Of a stretch of DNA of 64,000 nt, positions 1 through 9,107 are shown one piece after another. A program made the position numbers and the translations under genes. The first letter of the stretch is position 1, and every line of letters begins with the position of its first letter. The stretch is from Bifidobacterium adolescentis ATCC 15703. GTDB taxonomy: Bacteria; Actinomycetota; Actinomycetes; Actinomycetales; Bifidobacteriaceae. The stretch spans positions 117,946-181,945 of the forward strand of contig NC_008618.1 in assembly GCF_000010425.1 (NCBI RefSeq), read 5' to 3'. Under the pieces are notes generated by a model. The model was not told where the DNA came from. It searched no databases and saw only the letters and a program-made list of their open reading frames with translations.

Positions 1-1941
1 ACCACGCGTGAAACAATGCGTGAAACCATCATCGCCGCTAGTCCCGAACTGACGCAAGCCAAGCAGCAGCTCGACCAGGCGCAATCGCAATTGAACGAGC
101 AGAAGGCAAGTACCGAACATACGCTGAAAACCAAGGAAAACGAGCTGAAAACCAGCATTCCGCAAGTGCGCTGGTATGTGCAGGACCGGCAGTCGCTCGG
201 CGGGTTCAGCGCGCTCAAATCCGACCTCGACTCCATCCAGTCGCTCGGCAACGCGTTCCCGATTGTGTTCCTGCTGGTGGCCGTGATGATGAGCCTGACC
301 GCCATGGCGCGCATGGTCGAAGAGGACCGCTCGCTCATCGGCACGTACGTGGGGCTCGGCTACGGGCGGCTGGCGGTCGCGTTGCGCTACCTGCTGTTCG
401 CGTTGCTCGCCTGCCTCATCGGCGGCGGCCTCGGCCTGATCGCCGGCTTCCTTGGCATTCCTGCGTTCCTGCTGGTCGTATTGCAAGGCATGTATGTGAT
501 GCCCGGTCTGCGATTGGAATACGACTGGCTGTACGGCTCGCTCGGCATCGCGCTGTTCGTGGTCGGCGTGCTCGCCGCCACCATCTACGCGTGCGTGCAG
601 GAAATGAGGCAGACGCCCGCCTCGCTGCTGCGTCCGAAAGCGCCGCGCGCCGGCTCGCGCATTCTGCTGGAACGGATTCGGCCGGTCTGGAATCGCATGG
701 GCTTCCTCGGCAAAGTGACCGCGCGCAACATCTTCCGCTTCAAGTCGCGCCTCATCATGACGGTCGGCGGTGTGGCCGGCTGCACCGCGCTGATCGTCTG
801 CGGCCTGGCCATCAACGACACCGTCGCAGACCTCGGCATCAAGCAATACCGCGACATCTACCAGTACGACCTGATGGTGGTTTCCGACGATTCGGGCGCG
901 TCGGCGATGCGCACGAAAGTCGCGTCAGACGGGCGCGTCACGTCATCGCTTGACGTGCGCATAGAGTCGGGCGATTTGACGGTTGCGGGCAGTGGCGACG
1001 GTGACAGCGGCAAGGCCGGCAGCAGCGGCAGCGAAAGCATCCAGCTGGTCGCGGTGCCGGAAAAGCATCTGTCCGATTTGGGCGAAATGGTCACGTTGCA
1101 GCCGGTCTCGTCCGGCATACTGGGCACGTCCGGCGTCGGCAAAACCGGTTCGCTGAAACTCGATGACGATGGCGTGATCGTCGCGCAATCGGCGGCAAGC
1201 GCGCTGGGCGTCAAGGCCGGTTCCAAGGTGCGACTGACCAACGGTGACGGCGTGCAGGCGACGGCGAAGGTGAGCGCGGTGAATCGCAACCTCATCGGCT
1301 CGGATGTGTATGTAAGCGAAACCTACTACGCCAAGCTTTTCGACTCGAAAGACGCGAAGAACACCAAGAATTCCAAGAGTTCCGAGGATTCCGAGGCTCT
1401 GACGTGGAACGCCATGCTCGCCAAGCTTTCCGGCTCCGACACTTCGCAAACCGACTATGCGGAATCGCTCGAAGAGGACAGTTCGGTGATGAAGGCCGTA
1501 AGTTGCGCGCATATGGCCGACAGCTTCAAATTCGACCTCATGGGCGCGGTGGTGGCGCTGATCGTGGCGCTCGCCGGCGGTCTGGCGCTTGTGGTGCTGT
1601 TCACGCTCGCCAACACGAACGTGTCAGAACGCGTGCGCGAGATGGCCACGCTCAAGGTGCTTGGCTTCTTCGACCGCGAAGTGCACCATTACGTGAACCG
1701 TGAGATGATGATCCTCACCGTCATGGGCGTGATACTGGGTCTGCCGCTCGGCCGGCTCGTCGGCGGCATGCTGACGATGGCGCTCAACATGCCCTCGTTG
1801 TATTTCGAGGTGGAGGTCAAGCCGCTGAGCTACGTGATCGCGGCCGTGGCGACCATGGCCTTCGCGCTGCTCGTGCAGCTGTTCGTCAACCCCGTCCTCG
1901 ACCGCATCGACCCCATCAGCTCCCTCAAGTCCGTGGAGTAG
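1..1941 (+). CDS. ABC transporter permease, FtsX-like (5' partial)
   Basis: The frame is open from base 1, so this is the C-terminal part (about 646 residues) of a larger permease. It starts inside an Ala/Gln/Lys-rich coiled coil (ELTQAKQQLDQAQSQLN). Two FtsX units follow. The first has membrane segments around residues 80-105, 125-160 and 175-200. The second begins near residue 250 with a segment after FKSRLIMTVGG, then a Ser/Asp/Gly-rich extracytoplasmic domain (about 290-515), then three C-terminal segments (about 525-550, 570-600, 615-635). The motif NVSERVREMATLKVLGF matches the conserved FtsX coupling region. Permeases of this layout normally work with a separate ATPase, probably encoded upstream of the window. 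Their substrates are usually lipids, peptides or drugs; none can be named here. It converges with the next gene, only 18 bases away. Confidence 0.85.
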   Translation, partial: TTRETMRETIIAASPELTQAKQQLDQAQSQLNEQKASTEHTLKTKENELKTSIPQVRWYVQDRQSLGGFSALKSDLDSIQSLGNAFPIVFLLVAVMMSLTAMARMVEEDRSLIGTYVGLGYGRLAVALRYLLFALLACLIGGGLGLIAGFLGIPAFLLVVLQGMYVMPGLRLEYDWLYGSLGIALFVVGVLAATIYACVQEMRQTPASLLRPKAPRAGSRILLERIRPVWNRMGFLGKVTARNIFRFKSRLIMTVGGVAGCTALIVCGLAINDTVADLGIKQYRDIYQYDLMVVSDDSGASAMRTKVASDGRVTSSLDVRIESGDLTVAGSGDGDSGKAGSSGSESIQLVAVPEKHLSDLGEMVTLQPVSSGILGTSGVGKTGSLKLDDDGVIVAQSAASALGVKAGSKVRLTNGDGVQATAKVSAVNRNLIGSDVYVSETYYAKLFDSKDAKNTKNSKSSEDSEALTWNAMLAKLSGSDTSQTDYAESLEEDSSVMKAVSCAHMADSFKFDLMGAVVALIVALAGGLALVVLFTLANTNVSERVREMATLKVLGFFDREVHHYVNREMMILTVMGVILGLPLGRLVGGMLTMALNMPSLYFEVEVKPLSYVIAAVATMAFALLVQLFVNPVLDRIDPISSLKSVE

Positions 1942-1959
1942 CGCTCCTCCGAAGCCCTC

Positions 1960-3426
1960 TCAGTTCTTCGGGTAGCGGTAGTTGTGGGGGAGTTGGGTGG
2001 TGAGCTGCGGGTTCAGGCCGAGTTCCTTGAGTTGGCGGTCGATTTCGAGGCGCGCACGTTCCACAAGTTCGGCGCGACGGCTGTCCAAACCGTTCAGCCC
2101 CTCCTGCTTTTCCAGCGATTCCAACGTCTCCGCCATACGCTTGAGCCGGTCCTGATGGTGCAGCAGCGCGCGTACCTGCGCATGTTCGCGTACGATCGTC
2201 CGCCAATCGGATGGCGTGTGCGCGATCTCCCGAACCGCGGTGACCGGATGTACGTCGGCCACCTGATATGTGATCGAGCCGAGCAGCGGCATCAGGAACA
2301 CCGTGATCGCGCCGGCTGCGACCAGTGTCGACGCGGTGTCGCTTTGCATGGTGCCGACCTTCACCGCCAGCGACGTGACGGCGACGATGATCGGCAGCGC
2401 GGTCGTGCAATACAGGGCTACGGTGACGCGGTGATGCGATGACAGCGGATTCTTGCGTTTGTCGAGCGATAGCGCAAGATATACGGGCACCGCGCGAATC
2501 AGCATGAGCATGACGATGAACGCGACGAGCAGTGCGGGCCGTCCTGCCACGGCGCGCACGTTGATCGCGGCGCCTGACACCACGAAGAACACAGGAATAA
2601 GGAAGCCGTAGCCGACGCCTTCCAGTTTCATTTCCAGCGACTTGCTGCCGTCGGGGATGATGTAACGCAGGATGAAGCCTGCGGCGAACGCGCCGAGCAC
2701 CGCGTCAAGTTCGAACAGTGCGGAAATGGTGACAAGGAAGATGAGCAGGAATGTGGTCAGTCGCATGAGCGTTTGCGATGACGTGTTCGCGTTTTCCGTA
2801 AGGAAACGGTACAGGCGATGGCCGGTTTTCAGTGCTTTCGTAGGTAGCATCGCGCACAGTAGGCAGATGGCGAGGAACGCGCCGAGCACGAGCATGGTCT
2901 GCCAGCCGGTTCGGGTGGATAGCAGGATGGCCATGGCGAGGATTGGGCCGAGTTCGCCCCACGTTCCGTACGAGATGATGGCGTCGCCGATGGGGGTGCC
3001 TTCGAGGTTGCGTTCCTTGAGAATCGGCATGAGCGTGCCGAGAGCGGTGGTGGTAAGTGCGATTACCGTGGCGATGCCGTTGATGCCTTGCTTGGTGAAG
3101 AACGGAAGGAATGTCACGACCAGCCAGGCGAGGCCTAGCGTGATTCCCCATGTAAGCAGTCCGACTTTGCCTTGATGTCCGGCGAGTCGTTTGGGGTCGA
3201 TTTCGTAGCCGGCGAGCAGGAACAGGAACGCCATGCCGAGCTCGTTCAAGAGTTTCACGGCGTCGTTCACTTCGATTATGCCTAGTCCGTACGGGCCGAG
3301 CGTGGCTCCGGCGGCGAGCAGCAGTACGGTTTGTGGAATGAATCTTCCCGGAATCAGCTGCGCCACAATCGGGCTGACGGCCGCCACCGCCATGATGATA
3401 GTCAGGGAAACAAGCTCTTGCGTCAT
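1960..3426 (-). CDS. Cation:proton antiporter, CPA2 (Kef/NapA-like) family
   Basis: 488 residues. About 12 hydrophobic segments fill residues 5-400, starting LVSLTIIMAVAAVSPIVAQL and continuing with LGMAFLFLLAGYEIDPKRL, the conserved CPA2 segment with acidic residues in the membrane core. A soluble charged tail of about 90 residues (HTPSDWRTIVREHAQVRALL onward) is rich in coiled coil and lacks a recognisable Rossmann TrkA-N domain, so it is not a full KefB/KefC. Expected role: exchange of Na+ or K+ for protons at the cytoplasmic membrane for pH and ion homeostasis. The start at 3426 is the first Met of the first membrane helix; the ribosome site before it is weak. It reads away from the repeat-rich spacer and has no obvious operon partner. 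Confidence 0.85.
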   Translation of the reverse strand: MTQELVSLTIIMAVAAVSPIVAQLIPGRFIPQTVLLLAAGATLGPYGLGIIEVNDAVKLLNELGMAFLFLLAGYEIDPKRLAGHQGKVGLLTWGITLGLAWLVVTFLPFFTKQGINGIATVIALTTTALGTLMPILKERNLEGTPIGDAIISYGTWGELGPILAMAILLSTRTGWQTMLVLGAFLAICLLCAMLPTKALKTGHRLYRFLTENANTSSQTLMRLTTFLLIFLVTISALFELDAVLGAFAAGFILRYIIPDGSKSLEMKLEGVGYGFLIPVFFVVSGAAINVRAVAGRPALLVAFIVMLMLIRAVPVYLALSLDKRKNPLSSHHRVTVALYCTTALPIIVAVTSLAVKVGTMQSDTASTLVAAGAITVFLMPLLGSITYQVADVHPVTAVREIAHTPSDWRTIVREHAQVRALLHHQDRLKRMAETLESLEKQEGLNGLDSRRAELVERARLEIDRQLKELGLNPQLTTQLPHNYRYPKN

Positions 3427-3484
3427 ACCGTCGAGCCTAGTGAGCCATTGTGACCGGAGGTTGAAGAATGTGATTTCCGCTATC

Positions 3485-3570
3485 TGTGGCAGGTTTCTTC
3501 GGGGAAACCGACCTAGGGGGCATGATTCCTACCCCCCCTAGGTCTGGATTTGCTCAAGGGACCTGCCACA
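3485..3570. repeat. Nested inverted repeat
   Basis: Outer arms TGTGGCAGGT (3485-3494) and ACCTGCCACA (3561-3570) enclose inner arms GACCTAGGGGG (3510-3520) and CCCCCTAGGTC (3534-3544). Both pairs are perfect. The gap inside the inner pair is 13 bases. The structure could form a cruciform or a large hairpin. It lies upstream of the antiporter on one side and the broken sortase on the other. Function unknown. Confidence 0.75.
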
Positions 3571-3710
3571 CATAACGCAAATCGTTTTCTTGTGAAGGGC
3601 GAATCTGCCACATATAGCACGTTTCACGACATTAAGGGGGTCGGTCGCGTTTGCGAGGCGGCCAACCCCCGGTTCTCGTCCGCCGCGCGCACCGCCCGCC
3701 CGCCAAATGC

Positions 3711-3863
3711 TATCTAGCTTATAGATGACGGGTGGTTCGCCCCATTTGCCAGTTCGGGGGTATAAATCATACCCCCGAACCGCCTATTCTCGTCTAGCGC
3801 CCGCCATCTATAAGCGAAATACCTTTCCGCAAAGCCCCAAATCCGCCATCTATAAGCCAGATA
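3711..3863. repeat. Three dispersed copies of a 21-base CATCTATAAGC repeat
   Basis: Copies at 3801-3821 and 3843-3863 on the plus strand and 3711-3731 on the minus strand share CCGYCATCTATAAGC followed by NARATA. The inverted first copy and the direct pair give the block a palindromic look. The roughly 40-70-base spacing is irregular and the segments between copies differ, so it is not a clear CRISPR array. Confidence 0.7.
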
Positions 3864-3952
3864 GACCCATCAGTTTGACCATGGATAGACTCGGTTAGAG
3901 ATGCTCTTGGCAAAAATGCCAATTTCGGCCTCCTGCAAGGGTTTTGCTGGGG

Positions 3953-4021
3953 CTAACCCGCGATTTGCATAAAACCTAACCCACGATTTGCGTAAGTCCT
4001 AACCCATGATTTGCGTAAAAC
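3953..4021 (+). repeat. Three tandem 23-base repeats
   Basis: Units at 3953-3975, 3976-3998 and 3999-4021 each begin CTAACCC and continue with (N)GATTTGC(R)TAA. They are head to tail with no spacer and differ at about 2-4 positions. They end 150 bases before the sortase remnant. Iterons or multiple binding sites are possible; no replication gene adjoins them. Confidence 0.85.
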
Positions 4022-4170
4022 GTGGTTCGCTCAGAGCTGTGGCCGGAGACCGTCCAAGTTCGACCGACATTATCGGAATCGTCAGGGAAGAAGGCACGCG
4101 GGCGGAGTGCAATATAATGTTCCCTATGGCTGGCAGTTCAAGGGGGCAAGACTGATGGCAGTTTTTCCGC

Positions 4171-4974
4171 ATGGGAGCGCGCGGCGGGTCGAGAAGCGAC
4201 GGTCCGCAGCAAATTAAGGACTTACGCGCCGACGATTTTTATGGCGATTCGCACGATGGCAACGACGGCTCGCGCGGTCCGCACGACACCACGCGCAACA
4301 CCTGCACCTACACCCTCCCGACTTTCGCGGAGGCGACCGACGCGTCCGAAGCGATGCGCGAGCGTCGCGCGGATCGCAACAAGTCCATTGCCATGCGCGT
4401 GCTTGCGGCGGTGCTGATTCTTACCGCGCTCGGCATTGGCATGTTTCCGAGAGTGTTGCAATACCGTTCGGCGCGCGAGCTGGCGAGCACGTCGGCGCGT
4501 TCCGAAAAGCGCGTGGCGGGCTGGCCATACCCGCAGGCCGATGAGGCGTTCGCCGCGGCCAGGGAGTACAACAAGCGACTTGCCAAGTCGGGGCAGCCGG
4601 TGATTGGCGAGGCGAAGGATCCGCTCGCCGAACTGTATGACGATCCGCAGAATGCAGCCAACAACGCCAGCGCCGACGGCTCAGACAACTCCAGCGACTC
4701 CGCCAGCGCCAAAGACACGGAATATCAAAGCCTGCTCGACTCCGGCGATGGCGTGATGGGGGCCATCCGTATTCCGAAGATTTCCGTGAACCTGCCGGTT
4801 TACCACGGCACGTCCGAGCTGACGCTTGCGTCCGGCGCGGGTCACCTGTACGGCAGTAGCCTGCCGGTGGGCTCGACTCCGAAACCGCCATCAGCATCAT
4901 CGGACAGCAGGCCCGCCGCATCGACGAGGTGCAGCGCGAAAACGAAGACCTCCGCGCCAAACTCGACGAGCTGA
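4171..4974 (+). pseudogene. Truncated class C sortase, catalytic half missing
   Basis: The first ~235 residues look like a pilus-type (class C) sortase: a basic N-terminus, one membrane helix (MRVLAAVLILTALGIGMF, about residues 72-90), a linker, then GAIRIPKISVNLPVYHG and GAGHLYGSSLPVG, the conserved start of the sortase barrel. The usual continuation (catalytic His, the TLxTC cysteine and the Arg) is absent. After LPVGS (about base 4875) the frame runs into unrelated sequence. An intact class C sortase at 53312-54196 shows what is missing. I infer a deletion that joined it to a foreign tail. The protein, if made, cannot be a transpeptidase. No LPXTG substrate gene is nearby, so the accompanying pilin genes have probably been lost. 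Confidence 0.75.
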
Positions 4975-4982
4975 CCGCCTAG
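4881..4982 (+). pseudogene. Coiled-coil C-terminal remnant of an unrelated gene
   Basis: In a different frame from the sortase, bases 4881-4982 read 33 residues ending in a stop, including RRIDEVQRENEDLRAKLDEL, a heptad-patterned helix. It looks like the tail of a DNA-binding or phage-type protein, but the family cannot be named. The abrupt change of frame near 4875 marks the deletion or recombination junction. Confidence 0.5.
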
Positions 4983-5000
4983 CCCGCTCATTCTTCATCA

Positions 5001-5033
5001 TGCCGGCTTCTGTTCCTCCCAACAGAGCCGGCA
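5001..5033. terminator. Hairpin downstream of the sortase remnant
   Basis: Arms TGCCGGCTTCTGTT (5001-5014) and AACAGAGCCGGCA (5021-5033) pair almost perfectly with a 6-base loop. No T tract follows on the plus strand, so it may be a weak or factor-dependent terminator. Confidence 0.5.
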
Positions 5034-5086
5034 AGCGTCATCTGTCAGACAAAAGCGGGCGCATTGGGCGGTTCCCGCGGTAGGGT

Positions 5087-6664
5087 GTGACCATTATGAC
5101 TTTAGGGAATACGAATACCGGGAAGGCCGGCACAAACACGCAAGCTGCCGACGCGTCTGACGCAACGCAGAACGCGCAAAGCACACAATCGCATATCAAA
5201 TCCGTCGAAAGCCTCGACAAAGACAACGACATGGAACGCGGCCTGAAAAATCGCCATGTCCAATTCATCGCCATCGGCGGAACCATCGGCACTGGCCTGT
5301 TCCTCGGCTCCGGCAAATCGATTGCGCTGACCGGACCAAGCATCATCTTCGTGTACATCGGCGTGGGCCTCATCATGTTCCTGCTCATGCGCGCCATCGG
5401 CGAAATGATGTACAGCGACCCAAGCCAGCACACCTTCATCAACTTCATCACCCGCTACCTCGGCCGCGCGTGGGGCAAATTCGCCGGCTGGACGTACTGG
5501 ATTGTGCTCATCCTGACCGGCATGACCGAAATCACGGCCGTCAGCACCTATTTCGTCACGTTCTTCGGCACGTTCGGCATTGACCTCAACGCGTGGAAAT
5601 GGCTTATCGAACTGTGCTTCCTTGTGGCGCTCACCGGCATCAATCTCATTGCCGTGAAAGTGTTCGGCGAGGCGGAATTCTGGTTCTCCATGATCAAAAT
5701 CACGCTGATTGTGGGTCTGATTGTCACCGCCGTGGTGATGCTGTTCCTCGGTTTCAGCTACCCGGCCACGCATATCGAAGGCGTGGACGGCACGGTTTCC
5801 GGTGCCACTGTGAGCCTTACGAACATTGCCGACGGCTTCCAGCTCGCGCCGAACGGCTGGATGAACTTCTTCATGAGCTTCCAGATGGTGTTCTTCGCCT
5901 ACCAGCTCATCGAATTCGTGGGTGTGACCGTGTCCGAAACCCAGAACCCGCGCAAAGTGCTGCCGAAAGCCGTCAACGAGCTGATCATGCGCATCCTCAT
6001 CTTCTACGTGGGCGCGCTCGTGGCCATCATGGCGATCGTGCCGTGGCGCAACTTCCACCAGAACGCGGACGGCTCGTTCGGCTCCCCGTTCATCATGGTG
6101 TTTAAGTACGCGGGCCTCGACTGGGCTGCCGCGCTCGTGTTCTTCGTGGTGATCACCGCAGCCGCGTCAGCGCTTAACTCGCTGATCTACTCGGCTGGAC
6201 GCCATCTGTACCAGCTCGCGCAGGATTCCGAATCGCCCGCCATGCAGCGTCTCGGCGAAGTGTCGGACCGCAAGGTTCCGGCGAAGGCGATTATCGTGTC
6301 CGGCTGCATGATCCTGTTCTCCCCGCTGATCAACGCGATTCCGGGCGTTTCCGGCGCGTTCGTGCTGTTCGCCTCGGCCGCCAGCGCCGTCGTGATCTTC
6401 ATTTACATTCTGACGATGCTTGCTCACCGCCGCTACCGTCAAAGCGCCGACTTTCTGCCGGACGGCTTCGTGATGCCGGCCTGGCAGGTGTGCGATTGGA
6501 TTGCGGTCGCGTTCTACGTGGTCGTGTATGTCACGTTGTTCCTGTCTTCCGACACGCTCGGTTCCGCAGTCGCCGGCCTGGTCTGGTTTGTCGTGTTCGG
6601 TGGCTACTGCCTGCTGCACGAGCGGTTCCAGAACCGCGACCTGAAGGCGGCTCTAGGGAAGTAG
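5087..6664 (+). CDS. Amino-acid permease, APC superfamily (AAT family)
   Basis: 525 residues from GTG 5087; an in-frame ATG at 5096 is an equally good start. After a polar ~45-residue N-terminus, the hallmark RGLKNRHVQFIAIGG and IGTGLFLGSGKSI segments open a 12-helix transporter of the AAT type (AroP/GabP/CycA-like). EFVGVTVSETQNPRKVLPKA is the conserved cytoplasmic loop. Such proteins take up amino acids with protons across the cytoplasmic membrane. Similarity of this kind does not fix the substrate: aromatic, branched, GABA or D-Ala/Gly/Ser are all possible. It appears monocistronic and ends 180 bases before the convergent thiG. Confidence 0.9.
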   Translation: MTIMTLGNTNTGKAGTNTQAADASDATQNAQSTQSHIKSVESLDKDNDMERGLKNRHVQFIAIGGTIGTGLFLGSGKSIALTGPSIIFVYIGVGLIMFLLMRAIGEMMYSDPSQHTFINFITRYLGRAWGKFAGWTYWIVLILTGMTEITAVSTYFVTFFGTFGIDLNAWKWLIELCFLVALTGINLIAVKVFGEAEFWFSMIKITLIVGLIVTAVVMLFLGFSYPATHIEGVDGTVSGATVSLTNIADGFQLAPNGWMNFFMSFQMVFFAYQLIEFVGVTVSETQNPRKVLPKAVNELIMRILIFYVGALVAIMAIVPWRNFHQNADGSFGSPFIMVFKYAGLDWAAALVFFVVITAAASALNSLIYSAGRHLYQLAQDSESPAMQRLGEVSDRKVPAKAIIVSGCMILFSPLINAIPGVSGAFVLFASAASAVVIFIYILTMLAHRRYRQSADFLPDGFVMPAWQVCDWIAVAFYVVVYVTLFLSSDTLGSAVAGLVWFVVFGGYCLLHERFQNRDLKAALGK

Positions 6665-6733
6665 ACGTATTGCCTGTCGCTGCGGTATGCGTGGCATGCG
6701 CGTGTTGCGCTACGTGCCGCGCATCTGACGAAA

Positions 6734-6780
6734 GAGGGTCGGTGGAAACCTTGCGAAAATGTGCGTCTCCACCGACCCTC
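6734..6780 (-). terminator. Rho-independent-type terminator of the thi operon
   Basis: Perfect 13-base arms GAGGGTCGGTGGA (6734-6746) and TCCACCGACCCTC (6768-6780) flank a 21-base loop. On the minus strand the stem is followed by TTTCGTC, so it most likely ends thiG transcription. It may also stop readthrough from the permease. Confidence 0.7.
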
Positions 6781-6844
6781 GTCGTGTAATCGCAATAAAA
6801 CAGTGCGAAACGTTAGTGCACGAATCGTACGAAACCGACGCGAA

Positions 6845-7759
6845 TCAGCCGATGTAGTCGGCCTCGTTCGTTGGGCTGGACGGCACGGCATGATCTTCCG
6901 TAACCTTGCCCAAGCCAGACAAATACGCTTCACGACCAGCTTCGATCGCCTTCTTGAACGCGCGTGCCATCAGCGGAATATTGCCGGCGGAAGCGATGGC
7001 CGTGTATGCCATCACCGCGTCCGCGCCCATTTCCATGGCTTCCGCAGCCTGGCTCGGACGGCCAATACCAGCGTCGATAATCACCGGAACATTGGAATTC
7101 TTGATAATCACTTCAATGAAATCGCGTGCACGCAGACCCTTATTCGAGCCGATCATCGCGCCAAGCGGCATCACGCAAGCCGCACCTGCGTCTTCAAGAC
7201 GCTTCGCCGCAATCGGATCGGGGAACATGTACGGCATGACCACGAAGCCTTCTTTTGCCAGCTGTTTCGTGGCTTTGATGGTTTCCTCATTGTCGGGCAG
7301 CAGATACTTCGCCTCATGCTCGATCTCCACCTTCACGAAGTCCGTCTGGCACACTTCGCGCGCGAGACGGGCAATACGCACCGCTTCCTCTGCATTGCGT
7401 GCGCCGGACGTGTTCGGCAGCATGGTGATGCCCTTCGGAATGTAGTCGAGCAGGTTGTTTTCGGTGGTGCGGCAGCGGCGCAGCGCCATGGTGACGATCT
7501 GCGTGCCCGCGTTCTCGATGGTCGCCTTGATGAGGTTCAGGTCGTAACGGCCGGAACCGAGGATGAAACGGCTCGTGAACTTGTGCCCGCCGAGGATCAG
7601 CGGGTCGGCGTCGCCGGTGGCGATCTCGTCGTACGCATGAGCGTCCGGCTCCGGCAGGATCGCCGTGTTCGTGGTGGTGCCGACCAGCTCGTCGAGCGTG
7701 GCGTTCGGTGCGGCCGCGACGTCGGCGGCTGCGGTGGTGATGGTGTTTTCGGTGCTCAT
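6845..7759 (-). CDS. thiG: Thiazole synthase ThiG
   Basis: 304 residues from ATG 7759, preceded by AAAGGA at a good distance; a longer frame upstream is low-complexity and not used. ThiG condenses 1-deoxyxylulose 5-phosphate, dehydroglycine and the ThiS thiocarboxylate to form thiazole phosphate in thiamine synthesis. Visible family features: [19 protein letters not shown] near the start of the barrel, [19 protein letters not shown] with the likely Schiff-base lysine, [39 protein letters not shown] (barrel end and phosphate site) and [12 protein letters not shown]. The first ~50 residues, rich in Ala and Thr, are extra compared with typical ~255-residue ThiG. It is the last gene of thiS-thiF-thiG, 150 bases after thiF, and is controlled by the TPP riboswitch. 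Confidence 0.95.
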   Translation of the reverse strand: MSTENTITTAAADVAAAPNATLDELVGTTTNTAILPEPDAHAYDEIATGDADPLILGGHKFTSRFILGSGRYDLNLIKATIENAGTQIVTMALRRCRTTENNLLDYIPKGITMLPNTSGARNAEEAVRIARLAREVCQTDFVKVEIEHEAKYLLPDNEETIKATKQLAKEGFVVMPYMFPDPIAAKRLEDAGAACVMPLGAMIGSNKGLRARDFIEVIIKNSNVPVIIDAGIGRPSQAAEAMEMGADAVMAYTAIASAGNIPLMARAFKKAIEAGREAYLSGLGKVTEDHAVPSSPTNEADYIG

Positions 7760-7909
7760 CGTCGGTTCCTTTCGTTGGGGTGTTTGTTGTTGTTGCGATT
7801 GCTGTGCTGCTGTTGTGTTGCCGTTGCGTCGCTGTTGTGTTGTGTGCAACGTGCGTTTGTAATCGCAATAAAAATTTCGATTACGGCAGTGGAGTAACGT
7901 AGCAGTGCG

Positions 7910-8623
7910 TCAGGCGTCTTCCTCGCCGAGGATCAGTCGCGTGATCATGTTCGCTTCGTGGCAGGCGACCACGCCCACGCGCGGCGCCATCAGGCCGGCA
8001 CCCGGTACCGGAGCCGTCTCGCCATCGCCACAGAAGTAGAAGTTCTTCGAAACGCGACGCGTGCTCACCAGGTTGGAGCTGCGGAAGCCGGCCATGCCGG
8101 ACGCGCTGACGAGCTTCTTGCCCGGCAGATTCTCCAGCACCGCGTTGACGAGCATCGTCTTGTTTTCCGGCACGTCGAACGCCTCGCAGATGATGTCCTC
8201 GTTTTCGAACAGCGTCGGCACGTTCTCGTCGGTCACCTTGACGGTGTCGATGGTGATGTCCGTGAACGGGTTGATTTGGCGCAGATTGCTGCGCAGCGCC
8301 TCCGTCTTGTACTGGCCGAGGTCCTTCAGGAAATACTGCTGGCGATTCAGGTTCGTCATATCCACGCGGTCGAAGTCGATCAAGTGCAGGTGGCCGACGC
8401 CGATGCGGGTCAGCGCCACCGCGATGGTGGAGCCGAGGCCGCCGCAGCCGCAGATGGCCACGTGCGCCGCGTCGAGCTTGTCCTGTGTGGCGGCCGTGTG
8501 ACGGTCGAGCAGGGCTGCGCGGATCTCCTCGCGGCTGACCAAGGTGGCCGGGTCGGGCTGGTTGTCGAAAGCGTGCTGGCGGGCGTCGATCTGCGCCTGC
8601 GATGCGGATGGTTCAAAAGTCAT
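7910..8623 (-). CDS. thiF: ThiS adenylyltransferase ThiF (short family 2 type)
   Basis: 237 residues from ATG 8623. An E1-like adenylyltransferase that activates the C-terminus of the sulfur carrier ThiS with ATP. The Rossmann nucleotide motif VAICGCGGLGSTIAVALTR is at about residues 52-70, followed by LIDFDRVDMTNLNRQQYF, the conserved E1 region with the Asp, Asn and Arg that bind ATP. The short length and the missing CxxC zinc pairs of MoeB place it with the family 2 ThiF proteins. It lies 50 bases after thiS. The ribosome site (GAGAAC) is poor, so translation may rely on coupling. Confidence 0.88.
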   Translation of the reverse strand: MTFEPSASQAQIDARQHAFDNQPDPATLVSREEIRAALLDRHTAATQDKLDAAHVAICGCGGLGSTIAVALTRIGVGHLHLIDFDRVDMTNLNRQQYFLKDLGQYKTEALRSNLRQINPFTDITIDTVKVTDENVPTLFENEDIICEAFDVPENKTMLVNAVLENLPGKKLVSASGMAGFRSSNLVSTRRVSKNFYFCGDGETAPVPGAGLMAPRVGVVACHEANMITRLILGEEDA

Positions 8624-8675
8624 GGTTGTTCTCGTATTCTCGTTTCCGTTCGTATGGTTTGTTTCGCTGCTGTGC

Positions 8676-8870
8676 TCAGCCGCCCTGCACGAACGTGACG
8701 ATTTCCAACGTGTCGGTGCCCTTGAGCTGCGTCTGCGCACGCTGGGCGCGCGGCACGATCTCGCCGTTGAGCTCCACGGCCACGCGGTCGGCGCGCAGAC
8801 CGCGCTGCTCCACTAGTTCGGCCACGGTGATCGGCGTGGCGACGTCCTCTTCCTTGCCGTTGATGATCAT
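8676..8870 (-). CDS. thiS: Sulfur carrier protein ThiS
   Basis: 64 residues from ATG 8870, preceded by AAGGGA. A ubiquitin-fold carrier ([20 protein letters not shown]) ending in VQGG; the terminal Gly-Gly is adenylated by ThiF and then thiocarboxylated to give sulfur to ThiG. First gene of the operon, behind the TPP riboswitch leader. thiO/thiH and other pathway genes are not in the window. Confidence 0.93.
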   Translation of the reverse strand: MIINGKEEDVATPITVAELVEQRGLRADRVAVELNGEIVPRAQRAQTQLKGTDTLEIVTFVQGG

Positions 8871-8992
8871 TTCGGTTCCCTTCTGTATGTCAGGCCCCAC
8901 GAGTGCCGTTCCCGCCGAAACGGACGTTCAGAACTGCTTTGTGGGCTTCCGAGCGTCTGCTTCCGGTGAATCGGACATTCACGGTTGGTACG

Positions 8993-9049
8993 AAAAAAGG
9001 GTCGCCGAAGGAACCGTACCCTATGAGGTGGTGCGCCCCTCCGTGACCC
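8993..9049 (-). terminator. Intrinsic terminator in the thi leader (riboswitch expression platform)
   Basis: On the minus strand, GGGTCACGGAGG (from base 9049) pairs with CCTTCGGCGACCC (down to base 8999), with a two-base bulge, and is followed by six T (8998-8993). It lies between the TPP aptamer and thiS, so the riboswitch probably works by transcription attenuation. Confidence 0.75.
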
Positions 9050-9107
9050 TAATCACGCGATATTCGGTTATCGCGAACGGAAGATGAGATACGCCTTGCG
9101 GCGCGAA

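Larger units (their letters stand above)
3427..4170. other. Gene-free spacer built of short repeats
   Basis: About 740 bases with no convincing coding sequence. It contains a nested palindrome (3485-3570), three copies of a 21-base repeat centred on CATCTATAAGC (3711-3731 inverted, 3801-3821, 3843-3863), a GGGGGTATAAATC box (3756 on) and three tandem 23-base units (3953-4021). The possible reading frame at 4011-4217 has low-complexity Arg-rich content and no ribosome site, and was not called. Confidence 0.7.

Noticed and set aside
3711..3863. CRISPR array from repeated CATCTATAAGC units
   Set aside because: Spacing and spacer lengths are irregular, one copy is inverted, and no cas gene is present.
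4011..4217. Possible gene before the sortase remnant
   Set aside because: Arg-rich composition, no ribosome site, overlaps the tandem repeats.
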